Below are positions 14,198 to 21,486 of a DNA stretch of 21,486 bases, in pieces. The notes under the pieces are model-generated. The model was not told the DNA's origin and searched no databases. It saw only the letters and a list, made by a program, of their open reading frames with translations. Positions within the stretch are counted from its first letter, which is position 1. Every line of letters begins with the position of its first letter. The position numbers were made by a program, and so were the translations under genes. The stretch comes from Bacteroidales bacterium (lineage in GTDB: Bacteria > Bacteroidota > Bacteroidia > Bacteroidales > Marinilabiliaceae), in NCBI GenBank assembly GCA_004552385.1, contig SFOL01000027.1, positions 1 through 21,486 of the forward strand, given 5' to 3'.

Positions 14198-15097
14198 CTA
14201 TTGCGTCACCTTGAGCACCCATGCTTTCTCGAACCCCTGAAGGGTTCGGATGTCGCGATTGGCCCGAACCGCCTCGTCGTGGTCGGGATATTGGGCCGCG
14301 ATGACCCTTACGCGCCCGTCATAGTCGAGAACCGAGAGGTCTGTTACCCCTCGCGCCCTCATGGACGCGATGTAGTCTTGCGCCTCCTGCCTCGTGAGGA
14401 AAGAGGCCACCACTATGCAATACGAGTCAACGTTAGTGGCGGGTTCCATAAGCTCCTCGACCTCGATGGCTGTCTCGGGCTTGTCTTGTGGGGCTTGCGC
14501 CTCTTGCGTCTCATCGCCCAAGCGGGCGGACTGGAGGAATGGCTGCGTCATGTCGGCCCTGACGAGACCGGAGTCTGACGTGCTGGGCGAGACGAGCAGG
14601 AACGCGGCCACGGCGGCAGCCGAAGCCACGGCCTTGCGCACGTCGACGCTCCCGAGGTTGCCGAGGACATTGGCTCGCGACCTCTCTGCGGCCACAGGCG
14701 CGAGACCATAGCTGTCGATGAGTGCGTTGAGGCCCGAGACGGGTTCGAAAGTCAGTCGCCCGTCGATGAGCGTGAGCGAACCGAGCTCGGGCAGCATGTA
14801 GACTCCGCCGGCGTCCACCTTCTCCATCACGGCGGAGACGAACGATTCTATCTGGCCCTGTGCGTCGGCATAGTCGGCCGCCGCCCCTCGCGCCGTCATG
14901 AAGTCGGCGAGGAGGCCATCGGTATGCCTGAGGTCAGGATTGAAAGCCACCTCTTTGCGCGGAGGGAGCATAAGCCCCCTCTGCTCGTCATAAGACGAGG
15001 CCACCCGGCGCGTGATGAACGCCCCGAGCCCCGGCACGATGACGCAGTCGTTCCGATAGAGCAAGTTCAGTATTAAAGTAGAGAGCACGGCATTCAA
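14198..15097 (-). CDS. HU-fold and SPOR-domain membrane protein
   Basis: A 299-residue protein with an unusual architecture recurrent in Bacteroidales. Residues 1-60 resemble the HU-CCDC81 first repeat (CVIVPGLGAFITRRV), and about 60-120 the second repeat (YMLPELGSLTL then LTFEP), a duplicated HU-like fold. Residues 154-170 form a short hydrophobic segment, a candidate transmembrane helix. A linker rich in E, Q and P follows, then a SPOR domain at about 224-298 (YCIVVASFLTRQEAQDYI through KAWVLKVTQ), the fold that binds denuded peptidoglycan glycans at the septum. I infer a cytoplasmic N-terminal part and a periplasmic SPOR part, hence a possible link between the cell interior and the dividing wall. 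It starts 24 bases after cysS and is probably co-transcribed. DNA binding by the HU-like part is untested from sequence. Confidence 0.88.
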   Translation of the reverse strand: MNAVLSTLILNLLYRNDCVIVPGLGAFITRRVASSYDEQRGLMLPPRKEVAFNPDLRHTDGLLADFMTARGAAADYADAQGQIESFVSAVMEKVDAGGVYMLPELGSLTLIDGRLTFEPVSGLNALIDSYGLAPVAAERSRANVLGNLGSVDVRKAVASAAAVAAFLLVSPSTSDSGLVRADMTQPFLQSARLGDETQEAQAPQDKPETAIEVEELMEPATNVDSYCIVVASFLTRQEAQDYIASMRARGVTDLSVLDYDGRVRVIAAQYPDHDEAVRANRDIRTLQGFEKAWVLKVTQ

Positions 15098-15121
15098 ACT
15101 GTTAAAATGTTGCGAGTCGGC

Positions 15122-16606
15122 CTAAAGGCTCCACTCGGCACCGTCTTTAGTGTCCTTGATAGTGAAGCCGAGGGCCGCGAGAGAGTCGCGGATCTGGTCG
15201 GACGTGGCCCAATCCTTATTCTTCTTGGCCTGCGCCCGGAGCTGAAGGAGCAAGTCCATGGCGCCGGCGAAAGCCTTGGAGTTGTCAGACTGCGCGCCGG
15301 CGAGCTGCAATCCGAGGATCTCCTCGCCGTAGGTGTGGAAGGCGGACTTGAGCTCGTCGAGGTCGGCCGCCGAAATGGTGGCCTTGCCGTCGGCCGCGAG
15401 GTTGATGGCCTTCGAGGCGTCGAAGAGGTGGCTGATGACGATGGGCGTGTTAAGGTCGTCGTCCATTGCCTCCTGACATTTTTGGCGGAGGCCGTCGACG
15501 TCAGCGGTGGTCTTGTCCGCTGGCTGTATCTTGTCGAGCCTGGCCACGGCGTCCCTGAGCCTTGCCAAGCCCTTCTCGGCGGCCTGGAGAGCCTCGTTGG
15601 AGAAGTCGACCGTCGAGCGGTAGTGCGCCTGGAGGATGAAGAAGCGTATGGTCATGGGCGTGTAGGCCTGCGCGAGCATCTCGTCGCCCTGCGCATTCTT
15701 GTGGCTGCCGTTGAAGAACTCCTCGAGCGTGATGAAGTTGCCGAGGCTCTTGCCCATTTTCTGCCCGTTGATGGTGATCATGTTGTTGTGCATCCAGTAG
15801 TGGACGGTCTCGTGGCCGAGAGCCGCGGTGCTCTGGGCGATCTCGCACTCGTGGTGCGGGAAGATGAGATCCATGCCTCCACCGTGGATGTCGAACTCCT
15901 CGCCGAGATACTTGGTTCCCATTGTCGAGCACTCGAGGTGCCACCCTGGGAATCCCTCGCTCCAGGGGCTTGGCCAGTGCATGATGTGCTCAGGCTGCGC
16001 CTTCTTCCATATTGCGAAGTCGTACGGGTTGTGCTTCTCAGTCTGCCCGTCGAGCTCCCTCGTGTTGGTGAGGGTGTTCTCGAGATCGCGTCCGGAGAGC
16101 TTGCCGTAGTGGTAGGTCCGGTTGTACTTCTCGACGTCGAAGTAGACGGAGCCGTCTGCTATGTAGGCGAAGCCGGCGTCGAGAATCTTCTTGACGAACT
16201 CGATCTGCTCAATGATGTGCCCTGAGGCGTGAGGCTCGATGGATGGCGGGAGGACGTTGAGCGCCCTCATGTCGTCATGGTAGAGCGTGAGGTAGTGCTG
16301 CACCACCTCCATGGGCTCGAGCTGTTCGAGCCTGGCCTTTTTGGCTATTTTGTCCTCGCCCTCGTCGGCGTCGTGCTCAAGGTGCCCGACATCGGTTATG
16401 TTGCGGACGTAGCGCACTTTGTAACCGAGCGACTTGAGGTATCGGAAAAGGACGTCGAACGTGATGGCGGGCCGTGCGTGGCCAAGGTGTGCGGGGCCAT
16501 AGACGGTGGGGCCGCAGACGTACATGCCGACGTGGCCCGGGTGTATTGGTTTGAAGACCTCCTTCTTGCGAGTGAGGGTGTTGTATATCCTGAAGTTGTT
16601 ATCCAT
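15122..16606 (-). CDS. cysS: Cysteinyl-tRNA synthetase
   Basis: A 494-residue class I synthetase, slightly longer than the E. coli enzyme, that charges tRNA-Cys. The zinc site that selects cysteine is visible: C31 in MYVCGPTVYG, a second cysteine in WHLECSTMG, and the HHE triad in FPHHECEIAQ. The HIGH motif is HLGH (residues 40-43) and the KMSKS loop is KMGKS at about 283-287. The C-terminal helical anticodon-recognition region is complete, ending in EWSL. The start at 16604-16606 is the first ATG and fits the family N-terminus (NTLTRKKEVF). It lies 79 bases downstream of the pseudo-kinase gene and leads into the HU/SPOR, DUF4197 and barrel genes. Confidence 0.98.
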   Translation of the reverse strand: MDNNFRIYNTLTRKKEVFKPIHPGHVGMYVCGPTVYGPAHLGHARPAITFDVLFRYLKSLGYKVRYVRNITDVGHLEHDADEGEDKIAKKARLEQLEPMEVVQHYLTLYHDDMRALNVLPPSIEPHASGHIIEQIEFVKKILDAGFAYIADGSVYFDVEKYNRTYHYGKLSGRDLENTLTNTRELDGQTEKHNPYDFAIWKKAQPEHIMHWPSPWSEGFPGWHLECSTMGTKYLGEEFDIHGGGMDLIFPHHECEIAQSTAALGHETVHYWMHNNMITINGQKMGKSLGNFITLEEFFNGSHKNAQGDEMLAQAYTPMTIRFFILQAHYRSTVDFSNEALQAAEKGLARLRDAVARLDKIQPADKTTADVDGLRQKCQEAMDDDLNTPIVISHLFDASKAINLAADGKATISAADLDELKSAFHTYGEEILGLQLAGAQSDNSKAFAGAMDLLLQLRAQAKKNKDWATSDQIRDSLAALGFTIKDTKDGAEWSL

Positions 16607-16613
16607 AGTGCCG

Positions 16614-16644
16614 CGAATTTAATGAAAATTGAACGCATTGCAAT
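16614..16644 (-). promoter_or_regulatory. Weak candidate cysS promoter
   Basis: ATTG (16641-16644) and, 19 bases on, TAAATTCG (16614-16621) on the minus strand approximate TTTG/TAnnTTTG, each with one mismatch. The -7 box is very close to the cysS start, which would leave a leader of only a few bases, so this is tentative. Confidence 0.25.
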
Positions 16645-16654
16645 TCGGAAACGT

Positions 16655-16678
16655 GCGACGGGAAGGAGCCGCCGTCGC
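16655..16678 (-). terminator. Possible terminator after the pseudo-kinase gene
   Basis: A perfect 7-bp GC-rich stem (GCGACGG at 16655-16661 with CCGTCGC at 16672-16678) lies eight bases after the stop codon at 16686. On the minus strand only ACGTTTCC follows, so the T tract is poor and read-through into cysS is possible. Confidence 0.4.
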
Positions 16679-16685
16679 CCGCCGA

Positions 16686-18392
16686 TTAGGCGAAATAGGA
16701 GCGGAGGAGGTCAAGCGCCTCAACGCTGTTGAACGGCCTCGTGAGGCATGCGTCGTAGCCCACGCTCGAGACCGCCGCCATCTGCTCAGACTGCGACGGG
16801 TCGATGACGCCTATTACCGGCACCTTGCGCACGAGTCCCGACTCGGAGTCACGCAAAGAGGCGAGGAGCCTCGCCCCATAGTCGGGGTCGACACCCACGT
16901 CGACGATGACCGCGTCGACAAGGTTGTTGGCGAAAAGCCTCACCGCCCTGTCGCGGTTGCCGGCCCTGCGGACTTGCGCGAAACACTGCTCGAGAGCTCC
17001 GCCAATGTCTGCCCAAAGTCCGTCCTCCTCGGTGACGACCAAGAGGCACGCCTGACGCATGGGCAGGGCCGTGTTGAGGACCGACCTGACGTTGCGCAAT
17101 GCCTCGCTGTCGAAATCGTCATCATTGATGACGGGCTTGTAATTTATGGAGAACTCGATCTTGGCAGTCTCGCCCTCTGAGACGGCTATCATGGAGCCGC
17201 CCTCGGACTCGACTATGCGCTCCGTCACCTCAAGGTTGAGCATGTCCATGAGGGAGCCCTCGTGATAAGTGACCTCGCGGCGGTCTACCTCAAGGCTGTG
17301 CTCAAGGATGACTGTGAACTTCAGGAGAATGTCGCTCACCACCATATCCTCGCGGTTGACGGAGATACGCATGCCACAGTCGGCGAGTCCGACCTGCGCG
17401 TCGAGGGAGTCGAAAATGTTAAGGAATACCTGGCGGGTGAGAATGCTGTTACCCATGAGGACCTCGGGGACGCCGTTGCCGAGCGAGAAGTTATGCGACA
17501 CCTTTGGCGACCTTGGCCTGTAAAGCTTGAGGAGCGCGCCGAGCAGCGAGTAGAGGTTGAACTTTACGACCTCGACAGGGACAATGGGGATTGAGAGCTC
17601 GGACGCCTTACGGACCGCATTGACGTTGTTGATGGCGTTGAGCGCGGAGGACCGAATAATGGAGCTAAGCTCGGCCTGCATGGGGTTGAGCCTCTCGCCC
17701 ACGAGGACTGCCGAGGCCTCGGAGATGTCGCGGAGGGGCTTGTCAACACAAGAGGCGAGCCGCTTGTTGAGATCGAGCTGGTTGGTCAGCTCCTCGTTCA
17801 ACATGGCCACCTCGCGGTTCTTGTCATAGACCAGGCCGGAAAGCCAACGGACCGCGACGTAGTAGATGAAGACGTTTATGACCTGGATGAGGACGATAGT
17901 GAGCGTGCCGGAGAGAGAAAAGACCTTGGCTCCCTGATAACCGAGCACCTCGACGACCAGAAAGTAGTAGCCAAGGATGATGCCCGCCTGGACGAAAGAG
18001 AGGATGGCCCCGACGTGGCGGCCGCTCAGTATGATTGCAATAAACGGGTATATGGTAATGGTCACACCCACGATGGAGTATTGCGAGCAGGTGATGTAGA
18101 TAATTATGAAGTAGATGAAAATGACTATCCTGTCGATGGTGCTCACGAACCTGTCCACCTTGACAATATACGTGACCACGAAGTACGTTATGAAAAAGAG
18201 CGAGAAGACGAGGTTGATAGACGACAGCACAGGGTCTTCGCTGACGAGAGTGCGCAAACCAAGCACAAGGCTCTGAACCAGCATCAGCAGGTTGACGACG
18301 TTGGAGAACGCCGACTTAAAGGCCGACGCCTCGGACAGGTCGGCGTCGGCAGAGGCCTTGAAAAGGTTGAAAACCCTGGAGAGTACGAACAT
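16686..18392 (-). CDS. Degenerate six-TM hybrid histidine kinase with pseudo-receiver domain
   Basis: A 568-residue membrane protein. Start: the ATG at 18390-18392 is chosen because a perfect -7 box lies just upstream; the longer open frame adds proline-rich sequence without family features. Hydrophobic helices occur at about 31-50, 57-78, 88-101, 104-122, 127-151 and 160-181. A coiled linker and a dimerisation-like helix pair follow (195-262), then an ATPase-like domain (about 275-418) and a receiver-like domain (about 446-568). Overall shape matches hybrid sensor kinases, but key residues are lost. The SHEIRTPL motif reads ASCVDKPL, with serine 214 at the phospho-histidine position. The N-box is LNIFDSLDA, and no DxGxG box is seen. 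The receiver keeps aspartate 498 but has arginine 552 in place of the conserved lysine and an incomplete acidic pair. It is probably a signalling pseudoenzyme or scaffold. It appears to be its own transcription unit. Confidence 0.82.
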   Translation of the reverse strand: MFVLSRVFNLFKASADADLSEASAFKSAFSNVVNLLMLVQSLVLGLRTLVSEDPVLSSINLVFSLFFITYFVVTYIVKVDRFVSTIDRIVIFIYFIIIYITCSQYSIVGVTITIYPFIAIILSGRHVGAILSFVQAGIILGYYFLVVEVLGYQGAKVFSLSGTLTIVLIQVINVFIYYVAVRWLSGLVYDKNREVAMLNEELTNQLDLNKRLASCVDKPLRDISEASAVLVGERLNPMQAELSSIIRSSALNAINNVNAVRKASELSIPIVPVEVVKFNLYSLLGALLKLYRPRSPKVSHNFSLGNGVPEVLMGNSILTRQVFLNIFDSLDAQVGLADCGMRISVNREDMVVSDILLKFTVILEHSLEVDRREVTYHEGSLMDMLNLEVTERIVESEGGSMIAVSEGETAKIEFSINYKPVINDDDFDSEALRNVRSVLNTALPMRQACLLVVTEEDGLWADIGGALEQCFAQVRRAGNRDRAVRLFANNLVDAVIVDVGVDPDYGARLLASLRDSESGLVRKVPVIGVIDPSQSEQMAAVSSVGYDACLTRPFNSVEALDLLRSYFA

Positions 18393-18410
18393 GGGCGAAC
18401 TATTTAAACT

Positions 18411-18418
18411 CAAAGATA
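18411..18418 (-). promoter_or_regulatory. Perfect -7 box (TATCTTTG) upstream of the pseudo-kinase
   Basis: TATCTTTG on the minus strand matches TAnnTTTG exactly, 18 bases upstream of the chosen ATG, and implies a very short leader. No TTTG is found at the expected -33 distance; the nearest is 24 bases away. The same eight bases occur upstream of the TonB-dependent receptor at 21107-21114. Confidence 0.5.
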
Positions 18419-18488
18419 GTGAAATTGCGCAAAAAAGCGGAGCAAACGGATACAAGGGCGGCGGCGCTGCGGGTGCACGAAAAACAAG

Positions 18489-18519
18489 GCCGCCCGCGCA
18501 AGAGAGAAGCGCGGGCGGC
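18489..18519 (-). terminator. Intrinsic terminator of the second TonB-dependent receptor gene
   Basis: A perfect 11-bp GC stem (gccgcccgcgc at 18489-18499 with gcgcgggcggc at 18509-18519) closes a 9-base purine loop and is followed on the minus strand by CTTGTTTTTCG. It begins 42 bases after the receptor stop codon and separates it from the pseudo-kinase. Confidence 0.9.
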
Positions 18520-18561
18520 AATTAATGGGCAACGCGGTCGCAGGTCCCACGGCGTCGGGCG

Positions 18562-21081
18562 TCATTCGTCGCCGCCATTATCATTGTAACCACTGGCGGG
18601 CTGCCCCCTTCGTGCATCGGAAGCCTTACCGGTCATGTTGCCAAAGTTCCAAGCGAGTTGCATTATGAAGCGCCTGCCGCCCCACCAGCCTTTGCTCTCC
18701 TGACTGAAACCGTCGCCATGACTCGTCGTGCGCCTCTGTCGGCTGTCAAGCACGTCGCGGCAGTTCAGGGCAATGTTGAACTTCCTGTCGGCCAGCTGCT
18801 TGCGCACTCCGATATCGAGCACGTAAGACGCCTTTCGCTCGCCCTGGGTGATGACCGTGGGGGCCTCGTAGCGGAATGTAGCCTGGGTCGTAAACTCCTT
18901 GGGCAGCATGAGCGACGCCATCTCACGGACGTTCCACGAGAAGTCGTCGTCGTCATCGACGCGGATGGGCACCAGGGCGCCGGCATCGGTCGTCATCTCG
19001 AAGTCGCCGCCGTCGAGCCTGTAGTAGAAGACGTTGATCGTGGTGGTGAGGTCGAGCCTCTTCCAGAGCCTGTTCTTGCCTACAATCTCAAGGCCAGACG
19101 AGAGGCTTTGCGCCACGTTCTGGTTTGTCGTGAAGCGAACACCGCCGTCGACGTACGATATCTGCTGAATGACGTCGGACGAGGGACGGTAATAGGCCGA
19201 AAGAGAGAGCGTGTGGTCGTCCCAGTTCTCAATGAAGTTCAGCTCGAGACTGTGGGTGTACTCGGGCGTGAGCAACGGGTTTCCGAAAGAGATGTTGGCG
19301 GAGTCCGAGATGTTCTTGAAAGAGTTCATCTGACCTCCCATGGGCCTTCGGAGCCTGCGGGTGTAGTTGAGTTGCAGCTCCCGTTTCTCAGTGAGCTTAA
19401 AACTGAGGTAGGCCGTCGGGAAGATTGCCGAGTAGTCCTTCTTAAACTTGTCAGGCTCGGCGCCCTCATACTCCTGCTCAAAAGAGAAACTGGACGTGCG
19501 CACCTGCCACCACTCGCCCCGCAGTCCGACCTGGTAGCCGAACACCGATGTTACTCTGTGCTTCCAGTTGGCGTAGAGCGCATTGATGTCGCTGTCATAC
19601 TTAAACCTGTTGAAGAGCGACTTGATGCTCAGAGTGCAATCCTCGTCGGAAAAAGTCTCAGTAGGGCTGTTCTCGCGCGAGAAGTCGCCTTGATACCCGG
19701 CCTCGATCTTGCCGAAGTCGGCGAGGGGTTGCTCATAATCGAGCCTTATCTCGTAGTTGCGGACAGAGATGGTGTTCTTCTGCCTCTGATAGGCGTTGTG
19801 CGCAATCTCGGCCATCTCGTCGTCAGTCAGTGGGCGGTCGATTGAAGGATAGTCGGCCAGTAAGAACGTGTTCTGGTCGTAATAAGTATCTCCGTCCATG
19901 TTCCATGCGTTCGCGTTGAACATAGCCTCGAGGAAATGCCCGGTCTGCCAAGTGTGGCGGTATGAGAAGTCGACATCATGCATGTTCATGTCGTCGTCAT
20001 TATTGCTGAAACGCGAGCGGAAATAGGGGTTGAGAAGCGAGAACCCGTCATAGTTGCCGAGCTCGTAGTCAATAGTACTCTTCCTGTTACTGCTGCCGAA
20101 CATGCCCATGTAGCCAAGAGATAGCTCATCGTTGCCCGTGAGGTGGAAAGTAAGCCCTCCTCGGAGGAAGAAGTTGTTGCCCTTCGCCTTGCCAGATTGC
20201 GAAGAGTTGAGAAACCCGGTGGGCAGACCATCGGAACTGAGGTAGTCACGATCAGTCCATCCGCCATTCTTATGGACACGCCTTCCGTAACCTACATTGG
20301 CATAAGCGTCAAATTTGGGTCCGCAATAGTTGATGTTTGCACCGACACGCCCACCCTTCATGCTATTGATCGAAAGCTGGACGCCGCCGTAATATCCCGC
20401 CTTGCGGTCTTTTTTGAGCACAATATTAATAATGCCAGCGGAACCCTCGGGCGAATATTTTGAAGATGGGTTTGTGATGACCTCGACATGGTCGATGCTC
20501 TCGCTCGGGAGCTGCTGAAGAATGTCACCTCGGTTATCTGAAGTTAACCCTTGCGCTTTGCCGTTAATCCAGACGGTCACGGACTGCGAGCCGCGCAAAG
20601 AGACGTTTCCCTCGGAATCAACCTCAACGCTCGGGATGTTATCAAGAACATCAGATGCCGACCCACCAACGGACGCAATGTCCTGACTTACGTCAAACAC
20701 CTTCTTGTCAATCTCAAGCTTCATAGTCTGCTTCTGAGCTACTACAGACACTTCGTCGACCTTGTGAGACTCCTCCTCAAGCACGACATCGCCCACACTG
20801 ACGTTTTTGTGAGGCTGGGAGACTACGATCGGCACTTCTCTCTTCTCGTATCCCATCATTTGAAACCTAAGGACATAATTCCCCTTTTTCACCCCGTCAA
20901 TCGCAAAACCGCCGTCAACGTCAGACACTGACCCCTTGACCAATTTTTCGCCCTGATAAAGGATGGCGTTAGCAAAAGGCAGAGGCTGCCCCTGGACGTC
21001 AACAATCCTGCCGGTGACTTGGGCAAGGGCAGGCACGGCATGACATAACAAAACCGTCAGCAATGTGAAAAATAACCTCAT
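18562..21081 (-). CDS. TonB-dependent receptor of the outer-membrane beta-barrel family
   Basis: An 839-residue outer-membrane protein. It begins with a signal peptide (MRLFFTLLTVLLCHAVPALA) and a carboxypeptidase-regulatory-like domain at about 21-100 (VTGRIVDVQGQPLPFANAIL, then FAIDGVKKGNYVLRF). A plug domain follows at about 115-230 (SASDVLDNIPSVEVDSEGNV, VEVITNPSSKYSPEGSAGII), then a long barrel ending near WNFGNM. About 25 polar residues (KASDARRGQPASGYNDNGGDE) follow the barrel, as is common in this subfamily. Such proteins import or sense siderophores, peptides or other ligands, or serve as structural barrels; none has a SusD partner here. It is a single-gene unit between an rRNA operon and the pseudo-kinase, with its own promoter candidate and terminator. 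The substrate is not deducible. Confidence 0.92.
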   Translation of the reverse strand: MRLFFTLLTVLLCHAVPALAQVTGRIVDVQGQPLPFANAILYQGEKLVKGSVSDVDGGFAIDGVKKGNYVLRFQMMGYEKREVPIVVSQPHKNVSVGDVVLEEESHKVDEVSVVAQKQTMKLEIDKKVFDVSQDIASVGGSASDVLDNIPSVEVDSEGNVSLRGSQSVTVWINGKAQGLTSDNRGDILQQLPSESIDHVEVITNPSSKYSPEGSAGIINIVLKKDRKAGYYGGVQLSINSMKGGRVGANINYCGPKFDAYANVGYGRRVHKNGGWTDRDYLSSDGLPTGFLNSSQSGKAKGNNFFLRGGLTFHLTGNDELSLGYMGMFGSSNRKSTIDYELGNYDGFSLLNPYFRSRFSNNDDDMNMHDVDFSYRHTWQTGHFLEAMFNANAWNMDGDTYYDQNTFLLADYPSIDRPLTDDEMAEIAHNAYQRQKNTISVRNYEIRLDYEQPLADFGKIEAGYQGDFSRENSPTETFSDEDCTLSIKSLFNRFKYDSDINALYANWKHRVTSVFGYQVGLRGEWWQVRTSSFSFEQEYEGAEPDKFKKDYSAIFPTAYLSFKLTEKRELQLNYTRRLRRPMGGQMNSFKNISDSANISFGNPLLTPEYTHSLELNFIENWDDHTLSLSAYYRPSSDVIQQISYVDGGVRFTTNQNVAQSLSSGLEIVGKNRLWKRLDLTTTINVFYYRLDGGDFEMTTDAGALVPIRVDDDDDFSWNVREMASLMLPKEFTTQATFRYEAPTVITQGERKASYVLDIGVRKQLADRKFNIALNCRDVLDSRQRRTTSHGDGFSQESKGWWGGRRFIMQLAWNFGNMTGKASDARRGQPASGYNDNGGDE

Positions 21082-21090
21082 CTGTGTAGT

Positions 21091-21122
21091 CTATAGAAAT
21101 ATGACACAAAGATAACCTATAG
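21091..21122 (-). promoter_or_regulatory. Receptor promoter region with perfect -7 box and flanking CTATAG palindromes
   Basis: TATCTTTG at 21107-21114 (minus strand) matches the Bacteroidales -7 box exactly, 25 bases before the ATG. Two copies of the palindrome CTATAG (21091-21096 and 21117-21122) flank it with centres 26 bases apart, which could form an operator. No good TTTG lies at the -33 distance. The 325-base gap from 21082 to 21406 holds this promoter, AT-rich sequence without recognisable features (about 21123-21335) and the rRNA terminator. Confidence 0.5.
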
Positions 21123-21336
21123 TTACGAAATATAAATCACCATAATCAGGGCATAAAATCTACAATAGCGGCTGTGCCGTTGACGTAGTAATAACAAAAG
21201 GCAGGCATCTCACGATATGAATGGAGCCGACAATATGAGAAGAGACAGGTGTCAATAGCCCGATAGCGAGAAACTGGCAAACGCGCACGCGGGATAAATC
21301 TCAGTTAGATGAAATCAGAAGTCACATGCTGATTGA

Positions 21337-21395
21337 GCGCCATAGCGGGGGCGCAAAAAAAAGCGGCCCCCCGCGGAACTTTCCGCAGGGGGCCG
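21337..21395 (-). terminator. rRNA operon terminator, possibly tandem
   Basis: A long stem (21364-21377 with 21382-21395, one C-A mismatch) is followed on the minus strand by eight consecutive T residues (21355-21362 on the plus strand are A). A second small hairpin (GCGCC at 21337-21341 with GGCGC at 21350-21354) follows the T run. The long stem begins about a dozen bases after the 5S 3' end, as expected for the end of an rRNA operon. Confidence 0.92.
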
Positions 21396-21406
21396 GCTCG
21401 TTTGTA

Positions 21407-21486
21407 AGGGGCGGCAACCTACTCTCCCACACTCGTGTGCAGTACCATCGGCGCGGGCGGGCTTAACTTCTCTGTTCGGGATGGGA
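21407..21486 (-). rRNA. rrf: 5S ribosomal RNA, 3' part (runs off the window)
   Basis: The minus strand reads the highly conserved 5S core: TCCCATCCCGAACAGAGAAG, then TTAAGCCCGC, GCGCCGATGGTACTGC, and GTGTGGGAGAGTAGG. About 80 bases are present, and the 5' part lies beyond the right edge. The 3' end is placed near 21407 by the closing GCCGCCCCT, just before the terminator. The 23S and 16S genes are expected further right. Confidence 0.95.

Noticed and set aside
15107..16225. Plus-strand open frame of 372 codons opposite cysS
   Set aside because: It is a mirror frame of a strongly supported synthetase, with a valine/leucine/glutamate-rich sequence and no domain signature.
18393..18521. Longer N-terminus for the pseudo-kinase, starting at 18521
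   Set aside because: It would include the terminator stem at 18489-18519 and a proline-rich peptide, and would place the start upstream of the perfect -7 box.
18658..19845. Plus-strand open frame of 395 codons opposite the second TonB-dependent receptor
   Set aside because: It is antisense to conserved barrel sequence and has no recognisable motif, so it is a coding shadow.

Overview
This 21.5 kb window is chromosomal DNA from a member of the Bacteroidales. The evidence is a pair of TonB-dependent receptors, one with an N-terminal carboxypeptidase-regulatory-like domain; an HU/SPOR fusion protein and a FISUMP-type lipoprotein of the kind common in this order; few strong Shine-Dalgarno sequences; and promoter-like TAnnTTTG boxes upstream of several genes. 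Base composition is GC-rich in the genes and AT-rich in the promoter regions. Genus and family cannot be fixed from the sequence alone. Every complete gene is on the minus strand. Only a 48-codon gene end at the left edge is on the plus strand. No mobile element, CRISPR array or tRNA gene was seen.

Left third (about 225-5944): a six-gene operon, read right to left. It encodes a PaaI-like hotdog thioesterase, IorA, IorB, a class I/II aminotransferase, a PaaK-like arylacetate-CoA ligase and a tandem ACT-domain protein. Together these can interconvert aromatic amino acids, arylpyruvates, arylacetyl-CoA and free arylacetates. A bidirectional hairpin terminator (171-204) separates the operon from the converging gene end at positions 1-147.

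Middle (6189-10335): a tight three-gene operon of a YfiR/DUF4154 periplasmic protein, a large TonB-dependent receptor without the usual N-terminal regulatory domain, and a FISUMP-type lipoprotein. It has a good candidate promoter about 150 bases upstream and therefore a long, possibly structured leader. Next comes tyrS (10722-12008), which ends at a textbook terminator with a 16-bp stem.

Right-centre (12166-16606): cysS is followed closely by an HU-fold/SPOR membrane protein, a DUF4197 lipoprotein and an outer-membrane beta-barrel protein of unknown function. Upstream of cysS lies a six-TM hybrid histidine-kinase homologue (16686-18392) in which nearly all catalytic motifs are degenerate. This is the most unusual protein in the window.

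Right end (18562-21486): a second TonB-dependent receptor of the outer-membrane beta-barrel family has its own terminator. Further right are the rRNA operon terminator and the 3' part of a 5S rRNA, which runs off the edge of the window. The best candidates for new biology are the pseudo-hybrid kinase, the YfiR-receptor-lipoprotein operon with its leader, and the HU/SPOR-DUF4197-barrel envelope cluster. The aromatic operon is recognisable metabolism, but its direction is open.
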